Shown piece by piece: positions 32,401 to 42,870 of a stretch of DNA of 64,000 nt. Made by a program: the position numbers and the translations under genes. Position 1 is the stretch's first letter, and every line of letters starts with the position of its first letter. The notes beneath the pieces are model-generated. The model did not search any database. It was not told the DNA's origin and was given only the letters and a program-made list of their open reading frames with translations. Origin of the DNA: Norana najaformis (taxonomy: Eukaryota > Annelida > Clitellata > Crassiclitellata > Hormogastridae); the NCBI GenBank assembly GCA_964023275.1, contig OZ029927.1, forward strand, positions 22,124,480 to 22,188,479, written 5' to 3'.

Positions 32401-34147
32401 TTCACGTCATAGCGATGCAAGTACAAAGATGTTCTGAGACCCAAGTTATTTGAGCCCATGTCTGGCCACCAGTTTTCACCAGTGGCACAACGCGGGCCAT
32501 GTATGGGCTGAATGAATGTGGTTATTTGTGGAAGCCGAGTTAGGGTTGCCTTTGACTGTTACCTGACAGTACAGTACAATTTAATGGTATAAAATTATAG
32601 TTTTGTAGCATGAAGGATAGTCTTAATATTTTCTGCAAATGCAGCATTAATATCTTTCAAAGCAAGAAGAGAGAAGTAAATGTTAAGAGATAGTAAAGTA
32701 ACTCATATTCCACAAGTGAGACGTAGGGAAGGCGCTCATCTCATTTTCTGTAGGCCCTTAAGCCATCAGCAATGGGCGAATCCAAAGGCTCCGGACACGG
32801 GGCTAGTGCATCGCAGGACTTGCCGTTTACTTTCTAGCTTACGCCAGTACCAAATTTGGTGACAGAGGCACGGTGTGAGCAAACAACTTGCCCAGGGTCA
32901 TTACGCGGAGTCGAACACGCAACCGCATGCTCATTCACCGTGAACGGGAACAAGTGGCAAAAATTTCCACAGTTACCCTTGGGCGATTATGTCAATGAAT
33001 CTCGCGTCCTCCAGCCCGAATACAAGGAATTAATACTGCAAGGACCGAGCACAATGAAACGGCTAACTGACCCCGGTGTCGGGAGGAGTACCCCTCACGC
33101 CGACAGAATAATATATGATCCCCGGCCATGCTCAGTGAACAAGGTATAATCACTTAAGCTTGCGACTGAATAGATCTATATGGATTTTCATAAAGCCTTC
33201 GATTCAGTTGCTCGGTGATTGGTGTGGCTTAACTGACAAGCGAACAATCGCAGATCTTTGGGGCAACGTTAAATTTACTGGCGAAAACAGGTAAACATCT
33301 TCAAAGCTGCCAGTAACAGCACAATGGATCTAGACGTCACGTGAGAGCCAGTTTGCACAGGCTTATCTCAAAAGGAATCAGTAGCAGAAGGGTTGGACTG
33401 GAATTTCTCACAATCAACAAGATGTTGTTATGTTCCGCACGAAATGACGGTCACTTGCAAATAGCTAGCCTAATTCAGAGTTCTTAAGTATTGTGTGAAT
33501 CCATTGTTGTGTGATTAACAGTGATCAACACGGTAGCTGAATTGTTAGAGTTCTCAGCTAGTAACGACCAGAGTACGGGTTCGAGTCTCCTTCCCTGAGA
33601 CGTTTACTGTGTAGGAACCCTGAGCAAATCCTTCACTCACAGTTGCTCAGCGCCATTGATAGATGTTTAGTCATTAGATAGTGACGCATAATAAATGCAG
33701 AAATGATAATAATAAGCAACAATGCCAGATGCTTCAATGGTGGTCTCTACTGATTGCAACCTTCCAACTGTACGTCATCACTAATCCTGATCACACTGAT
33801 TAAAGGTGACCTCATCCCAAATAGCCTTATAAATTTAGTAAGAAATGTTAAGGTCAGTTAAGTTAAGGTAAGGTAAGGTGAGGTAAGGTAAAGAAAGCTG
33901 CTCGGTTATTACACTATCCTTTCAACGAAAGTTCTAAGAGGATTGGTCGTGGAGTTGAAGTGGAGACACAACAATAGCAACGCAATAACGGGACAGTCTG
34001 GATGCGCCTGTTGATCCGTCGATGGTCGGTTCAAGACTTACCAGATGCATCTGCAGATCCAAGACTGTCCTTCATCGTAGAGTCTGCCATCGAAGTCAAG
34101 GCTTCTGAGTCGACCTTGGCCTTCCCATCGCCCATTTCCAAGGTCAT
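27970..34147 (-). CDS. dve: CMP-class homeobox transcription factor (Dve/compass/SATB family)
   Basis: Five minus-strand exons (34147-34042, 31828-31640, 30894-30768, 30164-30059, 29469-27970) have matching phases (1, 1, 2, 0) and give about 675 residues. Exons 2-3 encode a SATB-type ubiquitin-like oligomerisation domain (GMIVIKNWKPVTLD, VTLKIHL; about residues 36-140). Exons 4-5 encode the CUT-like domain (CPIKQTAFEEILG, FDDWYKDQARYK; about 145-205). A long acidic and low-complexity linker with a His/Gln run follows, then a homeodomain (about 596-665) with 10 extra residues before helix 3 (EPKNVQLWFKNHRAKVKR). No CUT repeats are seen, which favours Dve/compass over SATB. A nuclear DNA-binding regulator is expected. 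The ATG at 34147 is the first in frame; an acceptor-like TTTTAG 20 bp upstream means an additional 5' exon is possible. Confidence 0.93.
28003..28212 (-). other. dve: Homeodomain with 10-residue insertion
   Basis: Leu16 and Phe20 of helix 1 (KLERWF) are in the canonical register, but the helix 3 Trp-Phe-x-Asn (LWFKNHRAK) falls ten residues late, so the extra residues lie between helix 1 and helix 3 (IYRQRFPKLE region). An atypical extended homeodomain is characteristic of the Dve/compass group. Confidence 0.9.
29520..29600 (+). repeat. LINE end module with ATAC tail, inside the dve-like intron 4
   Basis: CATTAAAAGGTGCTGTATAA precedes a short CATACATG array. Confidence 0.6.
29600..29833 (+). 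repeat. SINE-F copy
   Basis: tRNA-like start (GATCATGCTGTTGCGGGTTT), then the CCTCTGTCACCAAGCAGT block and GATGAGCGCCTCCCCTACG. Other copies, inverted relative to this, are at 32695, 50425 and 57395. Confidence 0.7.
30059..30164 (-). CDS. dve: dve-like gene, exon 4 (first half of CUT-like domain)
   Basis: The exon encodes VMEDVKDKLLSFLLKNSQEL and ends GCPIKQ at the donor CAA|GTCAGT. It aligns with the VRNALKDLLK-MNQ---CPLSQ stretch of SATB. Two acceptors are possible (exon start 30164 or 30149), both keeping the frame. Confidence 0.88.
30768..30894 (-). CDS. dve: dve-like gene, exon 3 (second half of ULD)
   Basis: One hundred and twenty-seven bases with a pyrimidine-rich acceptor (TTGTTTTTCCATAG) encode GMIVIKNWKPVTLD, AITDDPWAKVGDILGG and MLVTLKIHLC. 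Almost every anchor residue of the SATB domain (G-I--W-PV-L--TD-P-A-V-D-L---VTLKI-L) is present. Phase 1 in, phase 2 out. Confidence 0.93.
31640..31828 (-). CDS. dve: dve-like gene, exon 2 (first half of ULD)
   Basis: One hundred and eighty-nine bases with acceptor CATTTGTAG encode SIEIHCCIERVKSNHS through LVQTVLRHLQYSDTD to GAR. It aligns with the CVVE...F-LI--ALLSLGYS-S part of the SATB ubiquitin-like domain. The donor is G|GTTTCG, weaker than consensus; phase 1 continues to a Gly shared with exon 3. Confidence 0.88.
32695..32935 (-). repeat. SINE-F copy
   Basis: GACGTAGGGAAGGCGCTCAT through GACAGAGGCACGGTGTG to CGCAACCGCATGCTC. It lies in the intron between dve-like exons 1 and 2. Confidence 0.75.
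33174..33240 (+). mobile_element. LINE reverse transcriptase fragment
   Basis: The plus strand reads IYMDFHKAFDSVAR, a stop, then LVWL. This is motif A of a non-LTR reverse transcriptase (YxDFxKAFDSVxH), very short and decayed, in the dve-like intron 1. Confidence 0.65.
33526..33715 (+). repeat. SINE-D copy
   Basis: CACGGTAGCTGAATTGTTAG A-box region, GGGTTCGAGTCTCC B box, GCGCATAATAAATGC-like end and AAT tail. Confidence 0.8.
34042..34147 (-). CDS. dve: dve-like gene, first recognised coding exon
   Basis: The frame starts MTLEMGDGKAKVD and runs to a consensus donor, TCTG|GTAAGT, leaving one base that joins the next exon as an Asp codon. An in-frame stop lies about 50 bp upstream, so either this ATG is the start or the exon begins at the acceptor near 34168 and the true start is further upstream. 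The linkage rests on phase agreement and proximity, not on a recognised domain. Confidence 0.65.
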
Positions 34148-34289
34148 CTGTTCAACGTCAGCTCTTCCTAAAACTAGAGCACACCTCAACCTTTGTTAAA
34201 AAGCAGTTGAGTGGAACAACTGACAATGCAATCATTTAGCAATTAAACAACAACCAAGAAAATTGTACATACCGTATGGATCTCAAAGC

Positions 34290-34560
34290 CTAATCGACTC
34301 TGCAGCTGCTATGGTCAATCTACTCCGCAAGTGCTGGTAGCATTTACTACACAACTGCTAGGGTCATCTACTCTGCAAGTGCTAACAGCATTTGCTCCAC
34401 AACTACTAGTAATCATAATCTCGAGATTTCTACAGTGGCCAAAGGAAGCTACATCACGGGAATCAGTTTATCATAAATATAATCCACTCCTCAGGTGCTA
34501 GTAGCTACGACATGGAATAATCTAATTGCTAGTATCATCTTCGCCCCAATTGCTAGTATC
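34290..34560. repeat. Dispersed minisatellite with CTACTCTGCAAGTGCTAGTA units
   Basis: Degenerate units of about 23 bp (CAAGTGCT-GTAGCAT, CTACTCCGCAAGTG) interrupted at 34412-34475 by a SINE-A fragment. The same unit forms 41030-41220. Confidence 0.7.
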
Positions 34561-34977
34561 TTCCTCTTTAGCAGCACATACTACCTTCGTTAATAACTAG
34601 AGATTAGCCACACAAGAAGTCCTACAACTAAGTCAAACATTTGAGTAAATAACATCAGAATACCCTACACACCTTCCTTCTCCGGTTCACCCGTATACGC
34701 CCAAGTAAACAACATTAATCTTTAGGCCTAAGCCACTCTTCCATGACTCCTCTGGCTGTTTTCTTTTCAGATATTTCAAGACTAAAGGCTCTTGCTGCAT
34801 TTAGTCCTCTGGCCAAATCGTATATCTAAAGCTTTTATGTAAATTATTGTCATATCTGCATGCAGTATCTTTGAGTTATGGGCTTGTTTTCATTTTCGCT
34901 GTTATGTCGCTAACCCATACTTTACTCAGACAGATAAATCAAGACCATTTAGCAGCAATAACAACATTTGCATATGA

Positions 34978-34979
34978 TG

Positions 34980-35048
<69 letters not shown>

Positions 35049-35330
35049 TAAAATACTACTACAACTACCACTACTAGCACTAGTAATAATATACTACTAA
35101 CACTAATACTAATACCACTACTACTACTACAGCTACAAATAATAATAATATAATGTAATGTAATATTATATAATTTATTATGATACAATATAACATAACA
35201 TAATATAATAAATATAATATAATATAATAATAATATAATAATAATAATAATAAAAATAATGATAACAATAATAACAGTAATAACACTAATAACAGTAATA
35301 GCAATAGTAATAATACATAATCACTCAAAT
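34978..35330. repeat. AAT triplet array and degenerate extension
   Basis: About 70 bp of perfect AAT, then roughly 280 bp of AT-rich degenerate triplets. All open frames here are artefacts. Confidence 0.9.
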
Positions 35331-35579
35331 TTTACATGACTTTTTCATCGATAAACTGTGTCGGTGAACCAGAATACCATTTCATATGTTCTCAATCTAC
35401 CAGCGCCAACACACACGAGTCCATCTGGCACCAAATCCTGTGTCTGCACACAACACGTCCCATGAACTCCGATCAAATAGATTTTCAGATAGAAGACCGA
35501 ATTTCAAAATACACTGAAAACTTGTTACAATGCTTGCTCCCTTTAGCAAGCAACATGTTATAATGAGGTTGGGCATACA

Positions 35580-35985
35580 ATCATACATACAAACACACAT
35601 ACATACATACGTACATACACATACATACATACAAACACAAAGACACATACATACACACATACATACATATATACATACATGCACACATGCTTACATACAC
35701 AAATCCTTACATACACATATACATACATACACACATGCTTACATACACACATACATACATACACATGCTTACATACACACTTACATACACATATACATAT
35801 GCGTGCATACATACACACAACTATCTACATACATACATACACATACATACCATATACATACAGACATGCATACATACATACTGTACATACATACATACAT
35901 ACATTCATACATACATACGCATATACATATATACACACATATATATACACATACATACAAATATGCATACATATCCCAGTCTGTG
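35580..35985. repeat. ACAT/CATA microsatellite, about 400 bp
   Basis: Tetranucleotide array with a variant higher-order unit (CACACATGCTTACATACACA). The long plus- and minus-strand open frames over it are low-complexity artefacts. Confidence 0.95.
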
Positions 35986-36019
35986 TCATATCAGACCCCA
36001 TGTTATAACGCAGTTATTA

Positions 36020-36131
36020 ATAAGACAGTTCTACTGTATCCGGACGGGGTCACAGATTCAAGTCAAGGACGTAGGCAAAGCCGATGTCAACGGACAGAAC
36101 ATCGTTCACCCGAACGGCAATAACTTCTGAC
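36020..36131 (+). CDS. Possible terminal exon of an unknown gene
   Basis: After an AG at about 36024 the frame reads FYCIRTGSQIQVKDVGKADV and NGQNIVHPNGNNF, then stops at TGA. An AATAAA occurs about 225 bp later, near 36356. Codon choice looks gene-like and no repeat family accounts for it. No upstream exon or family recognised. Confidence 0.25.
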
Positions 36132-36454
36132 AGGACATGACGACGAGAGACGAAAACAGCCGAGTAAATTCCAAGCCATCAATAAATGTTTCGAAACATT
36201 CATCTTCGCCGTTTCGAAACGGTTATTGTGTGAATCAGTATAAACATTTTTATGAATTATTACAGGCATAAAATGACTGTAAACATCACAGCTTCGGAAA
36301 TTCATCCTGGGAATAGAAGCTACTGCTGAAGACTAAGGGAAGTGCAGCGTAATGTAATAAATAATATAGTAATAGGTATGTATGTATATATGTATTTTGT
36401 ATGTACATTAGTATGTTTGTATGCATCTATGTATCGATTTTCACCGCAGCAACA

Positions 36455-36530
36455 TGTAAATGTAAATGTATTGGATTTCTATAACGACTGTATGGCCTCG
36501 ACCCTGCTCATATTTCAATGAATTTATTTA
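36455..36530 (-). repeat. SINE-B 3' fragment
   Basis: AAATGTAAATGTATTGG tail side, ATAACGACTGTATGGCCTCG, ending at CAATGAATT. Confidence 0.7.
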
Positions 36531-36534
36531 TCAT

Positions 36535-37010
36535 TTATGAATTTATGAGCGTCTACCCGTTTATATACCATCTTTCAGCAAGCTTGTAACCACGTTTTTC
36601 AGCTTAATTAATAAAACTGTCCAGCTAATTACACAGCTCACCAAATTTAAGCTGTTTTAATAACACTGGTCAAACAGGATATTTTTTACTAATTTTTGGG
36701 TGCTGAATTCAAATATGGTCATGAAAACCCTGCAGGACGTACTATTTTTTAAAGGCCTCATTATTTTACTTATATGAATAAAATATGGGTATCTGAAAAA
36801 TTAAAATTATTATGATTGTTGTCATGAAATTGCATTTATTCATTACTTTTGAAACATCATGTTTACAGACTATTTCAAAAGTTAACTGGCATACATTTTT
36901 ACTAGTTATATTTTTACTACTTACATTTTTACTAGTAACCATGAGAAGCTCAAAAAACCATGAAAAGCTTAAAAAACATTAAAACCTCGTTTACACTTTC
37001 AAGTAGTAGT
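36535..37010. other. No gene recognised
   Basis: AT-rich unique sequence before a repeat J copy at 37012-37100. Confidence 0.4.
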
Positions 37011-37469
37011 TCATCAGTTTAAGGACATCTTATGGCATCAAAGGCCGTTGACGTCGCCCTCCTCCTTTATCCAGGCTTGGGACTGGCAATACCCCAAACA
37101 AGGCAGTGGCGGAATTACACACTTGCAAGCTGTTCATTTCTCCTTTTGTGTTGAGGTATCTTCCTTCTGCAATAATAAGCAACTTCTATGGAGCCGGTGT
37201 ACAGTAGTTAACCGAGTGCATGCAGTAGTCAAGCCTCATTCAGGTCAACCCCCAGAAAGTCGGTTCATTGCGATAATTTGCTACCTTCAACAGGTTAATT
37301 AAAGCACTAAGTAGGTCACAGGCATTTGATTACAGACAAATGATTAGAGAAAAATAAATACCATTTAATGTTAAAGACTGTTTACAATAACGACATTGAC
37401 CAGTATATAACATGACGACTTTATACCAAAACTTCGCCAATTGAAAACATTTATTTGCACTTCAGGTTC

Positions 37470-37700
37470 TAAATAAGTAAATAAATAAATATTAAATTCA
37501 TAAATGCATATATAAATAGACGAGTAAATAAATAAATAAACAAATAAATAAGTGAATAAATAAATAACTAACTTAGTAAATAATTAAAAATAAATAAACA
37601 TGTAAATAAATAACTAATTAAAAAATAAATAAGTATATAAACCAGTAAATAAAAGAACAATGTAAATAAATAATTAATGAATTAAATAAATAAATGAATT
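37470..37700. repeat. AAAT-type tetranucleotide array
   Basis: Degenerate AAATAAATAAGT units over about 230 bp. Confidence 0.85.
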
Positions 37701-37981
37701 AAAGAAGCAAAGTAAAAATTTTCTTCAGTGCTTCAGTGCGGCCTAGATGAATTTTTATGGCGCCAGAATTTAATGTGAAAGACAAACTGTTGATGCATTC
37801 TTGTCATACTTATCTACTGCCACGCAATGCATCATAATGAACCAATTATCATAATTGAAAAACAAAACATTTGTGTAACAGTTAGAACCTAATCGATAAT
37901 CGAGAAAGATAAACTTGCAGCAAAAAGAAAACACAATTTTAAAAAACAACAAGGAACATAATCAATATATCAATTTTTGAG

Positions 37982-37984
<3 letters not shown>

Positions 37985-38032
<48 letters not shown>
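37985..38032. repeat. GA dinucleotide array
   Basis: About 48 bp of perfect GA. Confidence 0.95.
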
Positions 38033-38035
<3 letters not shown>

Positions 38036-38333
38036 ACAGAGACAGATATATATTGACAGAAGGTAAGAAACAAAGACAGTGACTCCTGCAGAAACAGAGA
38101 CAAACAGACAGACGGAGAGTCTAGATTCTAATGGAGATGCGGTGAAACATTTAAACTCTTCAGTCAAATAGATTTCTTATAAAATGTAATTTAGAAACTA
38201 CACTCATTGACCGGCTTGTTTTTAAAGTGGATGTTGCTTTAAACGTAAGCTCGTTTTCACGAGTTAACCATAAACCAAACAGAAATGTTTGATAGTTGTC
38301 GGAATCATTATGCAAAGATTTCAACATATGTTA

Positions 38334-38571
38334 TCCAGAACAGAAGCCATGCTGTACACAATGCAAACATTATCCAGAACAAAAGCTATGCTGTACACTG
38401 CAAACATTATCCAGAACAAAAGCCATGCTGTTCACAATGCAAACATTATTGAGAACAAAAGCCATGCTGTACACAATGCAAACATTATCCAGAACAAAAG
38501 CCATGCTGTACAAAATGCAAACATTATCTAGAACAAAAGCCATGCTGTACACAGTGCAAACAAGCTTTGAA
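38334..38571. repeat. 39-bp minisatellite, six units
   Basis: Units CCAGAACAAAAGCCATGCTG followed by TACACAATGCAAACATTAT. One unit is 37 bp. The period is divisible by three, so frames stay open on both strands without implying a gene. Confidence 0.92.
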
Positions 38572-39364
38572 TTGCAAGTTGTGAATGACAAAAGTCTACC
38601 GACCTAGCCTTAAAACTACAAAATCCTAAAATGTGCACAACGAACTATGAATCTACACCATACACCTTCTACTACATGCACAAGCCTTCATACTGTAACC
38701 TGTAAAATATACACAGCGAATCTCACACCTATGACAGAGGACAGGTAGACACATTATTCTAAGCATTCAAAAGCCGAAAACATGTAGAAACATCCAATGT
38801 ATCAATATGTAAGTTGAGTCCCTAATCTACTCCAATTCTAAGCTTCAAACTGCTAGATTTCTGCAAATAATAGTTAGATTAGGGGCTTTAATAGTTCATT
38901 CTACTGCAACTCGCGGATCTTCAAAATGCAAACTGCTAAATATGTTATGTTGAACCTTCAATCCACCACAATTCTGTGTACTCAAACAGCTGAATAGTTA
39001 AGTTGAACAAATCAATACGTAACAAAGTGAATAATCAACTCTAGTGTTTTTCTAATCACTATAACAGCTAAAAGCAGTTATACAGTAAAACTCTATAATC
39101 GTCCAGCCTTCGCTATAGTTGAAAGCGACAGCAGATGAATGATAGACCCGCTCAGAAACATCTCTCGTTTGTTCCCAGCTTTCGCTCAAAAGAACCAGCG
39201 CTGATCGCAAAGCCTCCTTCTAAGAACGTTCCGACTTAACGGTTAAGGTTGCTTGTCAGCTTTGATTACAGGTGGGGCTTTTTATGTGGGCACGGCTTAG
39301 GGCTGCACGATAGTTGAAACGATAATCCGTGGCGTTTTTCCCCTACTTGGATTAACGCCAGCGA

Positions 39365-39720
39365 CTGAATGAATGAATGAAGGAAGGAAGGAAGGAAGGA
39401 AGCAAACAAGCAAGGAACGAAGGAAAGAATGAATTGTAATTGTAATTTGAGATTTATAAAACGCCTCTTAGAGGATAAACTCAACAGAGGTGCTTCCGAC
39501 CCGAAAAAGTAAAATCACTGTTGAACAGTACAGTCTTCAGGCGCCTGCGGAACACTGAGAAGGGGAGAGAAAGGAGCTCAAGTCGCAATACTCGAGGGAG
39601 ACGATGAAGGAAGGAATGAGGGAAGGAAGGAAGGTAGGAAGGAAAGAAAGAATGAAGGAACGAAGGAAGGAAGGAAGGAAAGAAAGAAGAAAGGAAGGAA
39701 GAAAGGAAGGAAGGACAATT
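39365..39720. repeat. GAAG/GGAA arrays flanking a LINE 3' end
   Basis: Purine tetranucleotide runs at 39370-39425 and 39605-39716 bracket the family C LINE end at 39428-39605. Confidence 0.85.
39428..39605 (-). mobile_element. LINE 3' end (family C)
   Basis: Tail complement TTGTAATTGTAATTTGAG, AAACGCCTCTTAGAGG, then GTACAGTCTTCAGGCGCCTG. An inverted match to 1756-1926. Confidence 0.75.
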
Positions 39721-40230
39721 GCGGATGGAGACATCTCTAATTCAATAATCCCAGACCGCACGGAATAAGGCCATACAGGAAGCATAAGTCGAGTGGACGA
39801 AGCAGCTCTGGTGTTCTGTCACACTATAGCAACATACATATCTGCCTCTCTTCGTGTGTCTCTGTATCCCTCTTGTCTGTTTATGTGTTTGTCTGTTTGT
39901 CTGCTTCTTGGTATTTCTCTCTTTTGGTCAATCTTAAGCCAATCTCTCTTTATCTGTCGATTGAAGTCTTGCTGTCCGTTTTAATCGTGCAGACAATTTC
40001 TCTACTTGTCTTCTCTTAATCTACCCCGGCTTCTGCTTCGTTACCATCTTTGCTTATTTTCTCTTTCTCTCTATCCTTTTGCCTCTCTCTCTGTCTCTGT
40101 GCTTCTCTCTGTCTCTCTTCGTGTCTGTATGTGTTTGGCGGTGTCTATGTCTGTCTGTCTGTCTGTCTGTCTGTATCTCTGCCTCTTCTTCTTGCACCAA
40201 GTTGAAAACTACATATCGAATATTACATAT

Positions 40231-40633
40231 ATTGTTAGAGTCGGCCCACATAGAAGACCCGGATGTAAGGAGTGACTGAAGGATGAGCCGTCTCTTTGGG
40301 GGGCGTAACCCCAGAATCCTTATAAAAGGGGAAGTTTCTTTCAGTTGACTGAGCGTGGCTAGTTAAGACAGGCCGAGTCCTACGTGGCTCTGTTTCCTGT
40401 TAGTCGCCAAGACTCCGTTTTACGAGCTGATGTTAAGGTCCTCCGTCTGTTGGAGGAACCTGAGAGGTTTTTCTGTTCAAGTTGTTCGCTGATGTGAAGA
40501 CTTCGACTTTTGGCTTCAAAACGTTCTGTCTGATGTCAGGTATTTTGTTTATGTGCTAAAACCTCTTGCAAGTGTAAATATACATTTTATCTCAACCCAA
40601 GCGAGTTTATTTCCTTTTCTTAGGATTAGCACG
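40231..40633 (+). mobile_element. Probable solo LTR, Gypsy-like
   Basis: A 400-bp unit starts TGTTAGAGTCGG and ends near ACGTAAC. It has a TATA box (CTTATAAAAGGGG, 40319-40331) followed by a transcript-like region and AT-rich 3' part, the layout of a retrotransposon LTR. No internal genes lie beside it, so it is a solo fossil. Flanks are TA-rich, so target duplication cannot be judged. Confidence 0.45.
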
Positions 40634-40710
<77 letters not shown>

Positions 40711-40722
40711 GTGCTAATCCTA
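40616..40722. repeat. Hairpin: inverted CTTAGGATTAGCACGT around a TA array
   Basis: The 16-bp 3' end of the LTR-like unit recurs inverted at 40707-40722 on the far side of a TA run of about 70 bp, giving a near-perfect stem. Confidence 0.85.
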
Positions 40723-40744
40723 AGATAGATATATATATATATAT

Positions 40745-42113
40745 ATTAATATATTTTCAGTGGGGGTTAGTCAGAACCAGTTTGGGAAAGAGCTATTGGC
40801 AGGAGCAACCTGTTAGTTTCTTTGTTATCTAGAAACTCGATAACAGCTGTAAGCCTATCACAAAAGCGCTGACTGATCAAGTCCTTTCTCGAAGGCATTC
40901 ATTCAAGTACACGTTATTCTCGCAGAAAAACAATTCGGACCTAAACACTCACCTTTTCCATCGCAACAAAACCGTTCAACTTTCGTTCCTTCGCTGCCAC
41001 TTCCGGCCAACGAAGTAGCTGTCACCGCAAGTGCCAGTAGCATCTATTCTACCTCGTAACACCATCTACTTCACAACTGTTAGTAGCATCTATTCTTCAA
41101 GAGCTCGCACCAGTCTATCATGCATGTGCTAGTAGCATATACTCCAAAACTGCTGGTAGCATCCACTCTGCTATAATAGCATTTAGAACATCGGCCGGTC
41201 TACCCTGCAAGTGCTAGTAAAATGCAAATGTACAGGGTTTTCTATAGCGACCGTATGGTCTCAACCCTGCTCGTTTTTCAATGAATCTGTAGGGTGAGAT
41301 CCTTCACCACCCCTGCCCGTTTGAATGGGCGCCACGCGACTTAAGGTCCTCGTTCACAGACCGTGCTAGCCCCGAGATTCAAATCTCTCAAATACAGTCA
41401 CTATCCTCGTGTACGGACAGCGCTCGCCGGAGATCCAGATCTCTGAAATAAGCCACAATCTAGTAGCATCGACCTCACAAGTGTATTTATCTGGTCCCTT
41501 CCATAGCACCCTTTAAATACCCGCACCCTAGCTATCCTCACTGATGAACCCTAGGGTTCTAAAACAACGACAGGGTCGTCTGTATACGAATGCTGTTCGT
41601 GTAGATGGAGAAGGTATCCGCTGGCAGCCTGACGTTACTGTTAGCAGCATTCAGGGCAACCAGCCGTGTGTTGTCGTTCCACCTGTAACCAGCTGTGTCG
41701 GTTGGTTGATAGGTAGATGATTCTGGGCAACATATTAAGCACGAGAGCAACGAAAGGGCAACATCTGTTCTCGGTCGCGATACACGCAGAAGACGGAAAT
41801 AATTGCTCCAATTAAGGTAGACGTTTATTGCATTCATTTGTCACCGAGGAATCCCAAACACAACGCCAATCTACACCTATGCAACGACTAAAACTTCAGC
41901 TAATGCAACAGCTGAAGCAACAGGCCAGACAACAGCTAAAACCAAGGCCTACGTGCTACATCACCGAATAAACGGTTAGTTACGTCAACGCTTTTGTAAT
42001 GTGCCTACAGCTATTATTGAGTTTCTAGATAACTAAGAAACTAACGGGTTGCTCCTGTCAATAGCTCTTTCCCAAACTGGTTCTCACTAACCCCCACTGA
42101 AAATATATTAATA
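40745..42113. repeat. Inverted repeat pair, arms about 105 bp, 1.15 kb apart
   Basis: Arms 40745-40852 and 42005-42113 (TTTTCAGTGGGGGTTAG, CCAGTTTGGGAAAGAGCTAT, TTATCTAGAAACTC) are about 93 percent identical by eye in inverted orientation. A third diverged partial copy follows at 42190-42225. The interior holds the CAAGTGCTAGTAGCAT minisatellite, a SINE-B and about 550 bp of unique DNA. It may be a non-autonomous DNA element. Confidence 0.7.
41222..41455 (-). repeat. SINE-B copy inside the inverted-repeat pair
   Basis: TTCTATAGCGACCGTATGG to GCTAGCCCCGAGATTC, with part of the middle (CGTGTACGGAC-GCGCT) duplicated. Confidence 0.8.
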
Positions 42114-42232
42114 CATATAATGTTTAATATATATTTAAAAATAATATATACAAAAATATATATATGTAAATAATATATTTTCCCCATATATGTGGCTCCT
42201 GCCCAAAGGTCTTTCCTTCTCACTCGTTCAGA

Positions 42233-42352
42233 GTGGTGATGATGATGATGATTATGACTATGATGATTATGATAATGATGATGATGATGACGATGATTAT
42301 GATAATGATGATGACGACGATGATTATGATAATGATGATGATGATGTTGATG
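42233..42352. repeat. GAT triplet array
   Basis: About 120 bp of GATGAT/TATGAT units. The Asp- and Met-rich frames are artefacts. Confidence 0.9.
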
Positions 42353-42374
42353 AGTTCTCTGCCCGAAGGCAGAT

Positions 42375-42555
42375 CAATTGACTTTATGCCACCCAGGGAT
42401 GAGATGAGTGAGGTGATTTCCCGTTGCCTTCCTCACAGAAATTCTGGGCAAGCAACTTGTCCAAGGTCGTTACACAGTGCCTTGAGGCAGATTCGAACCC
42501 GCGACCCTCCGGTTATGAGGCATCGACCATACCACTACACCACCACGTCCCTGAG
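42375..42555 (-). repeat. tRNA-derived SINE (family K)
   Basis: The minus strand starts GTGGTGGTGTAGTGGTATGG (A box), has CTCATAA at the anticodon loop and GGGTTCGAATCTG (B box), then CCTTGGACAAGTTGCTTGC shared with SINE-F. It is too degenerate at the acceptor stem to be a functional tRNA gene. Confidence 0.75.
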
Positions 42556-42599
42556 TATCTCCCCTTTAAAGTCACATTTTCCCTTATACAATGTCCCAA

Positions 42600-42870
42600 A
42601 AAAGATATGCTTTATTTCATACATTTCGTCCCATCACATACTATCCTCTAATCAAGATATATTTTTCCTCATGCATTGTTACAATGAAGATACATTCTCG
42701 TCATACACTGCCCAACGAAGATACATATTATCTCATACACTAACGCAAAGAAGATACATTTCGCCTCAGCCTATACTATCTTCCAATGAAGATACTTTTC
42801 CCTCATACATTGTCCCAAAGAAGATATATTTCGTTCAAGTCCACACTATCGCTCAGTGAAGATACATCTT
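42600..42870. repeat. Degenerate minisatellite, AATGAAGATACATTTT units
   Basis: About seven units of about 35-45 bp. The first 90 bp (CGTCCCATCACATACTATCC) recur almost unchanged at 47410-47500. Confidence 0.7.

Noticed and set aside
33845-33890. Short AGGTA pentanucleotide run near the dve-like first exon.
   Set aside because: Simple repeat of the CTTAC type; no evidence of regulatory function.
35530-36130. Open frame of about 200 codons rich in His, Tyr and Thr.
   Set aside because: Almost all of it is an ACAT microsatellite; only the last 110 bp (36020-36131) could be coding, in a different frame.
38289-38607. Open frames on both strands with a repeated peptide.
   Set aside because: A 39-bp tandem repeat keeps frames open because the period is divisible by three. 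There is no start context or splice support.
41559-41690. Minus-strand frame with WNDNTRL and NSNVRLPADTF, reminiscent of the ligand-gated ion channel W-x-D-x-R-L motif.
   Set aside because: Spacing is off by one residue, the expected WxPDxxxxN motif does not follow, and the frame ends at once. Probably chance.
42470-42555. tRNA-like sequence with CAT at the anticodon position.
   Set aside because: Good A and B boxes but no closing acceptor stem; the sequence continues into a SINE body shared with SINE-F. The tRNA-like heads of SINE-B and SINE-D were rejected as tRNA genes for the same reason.
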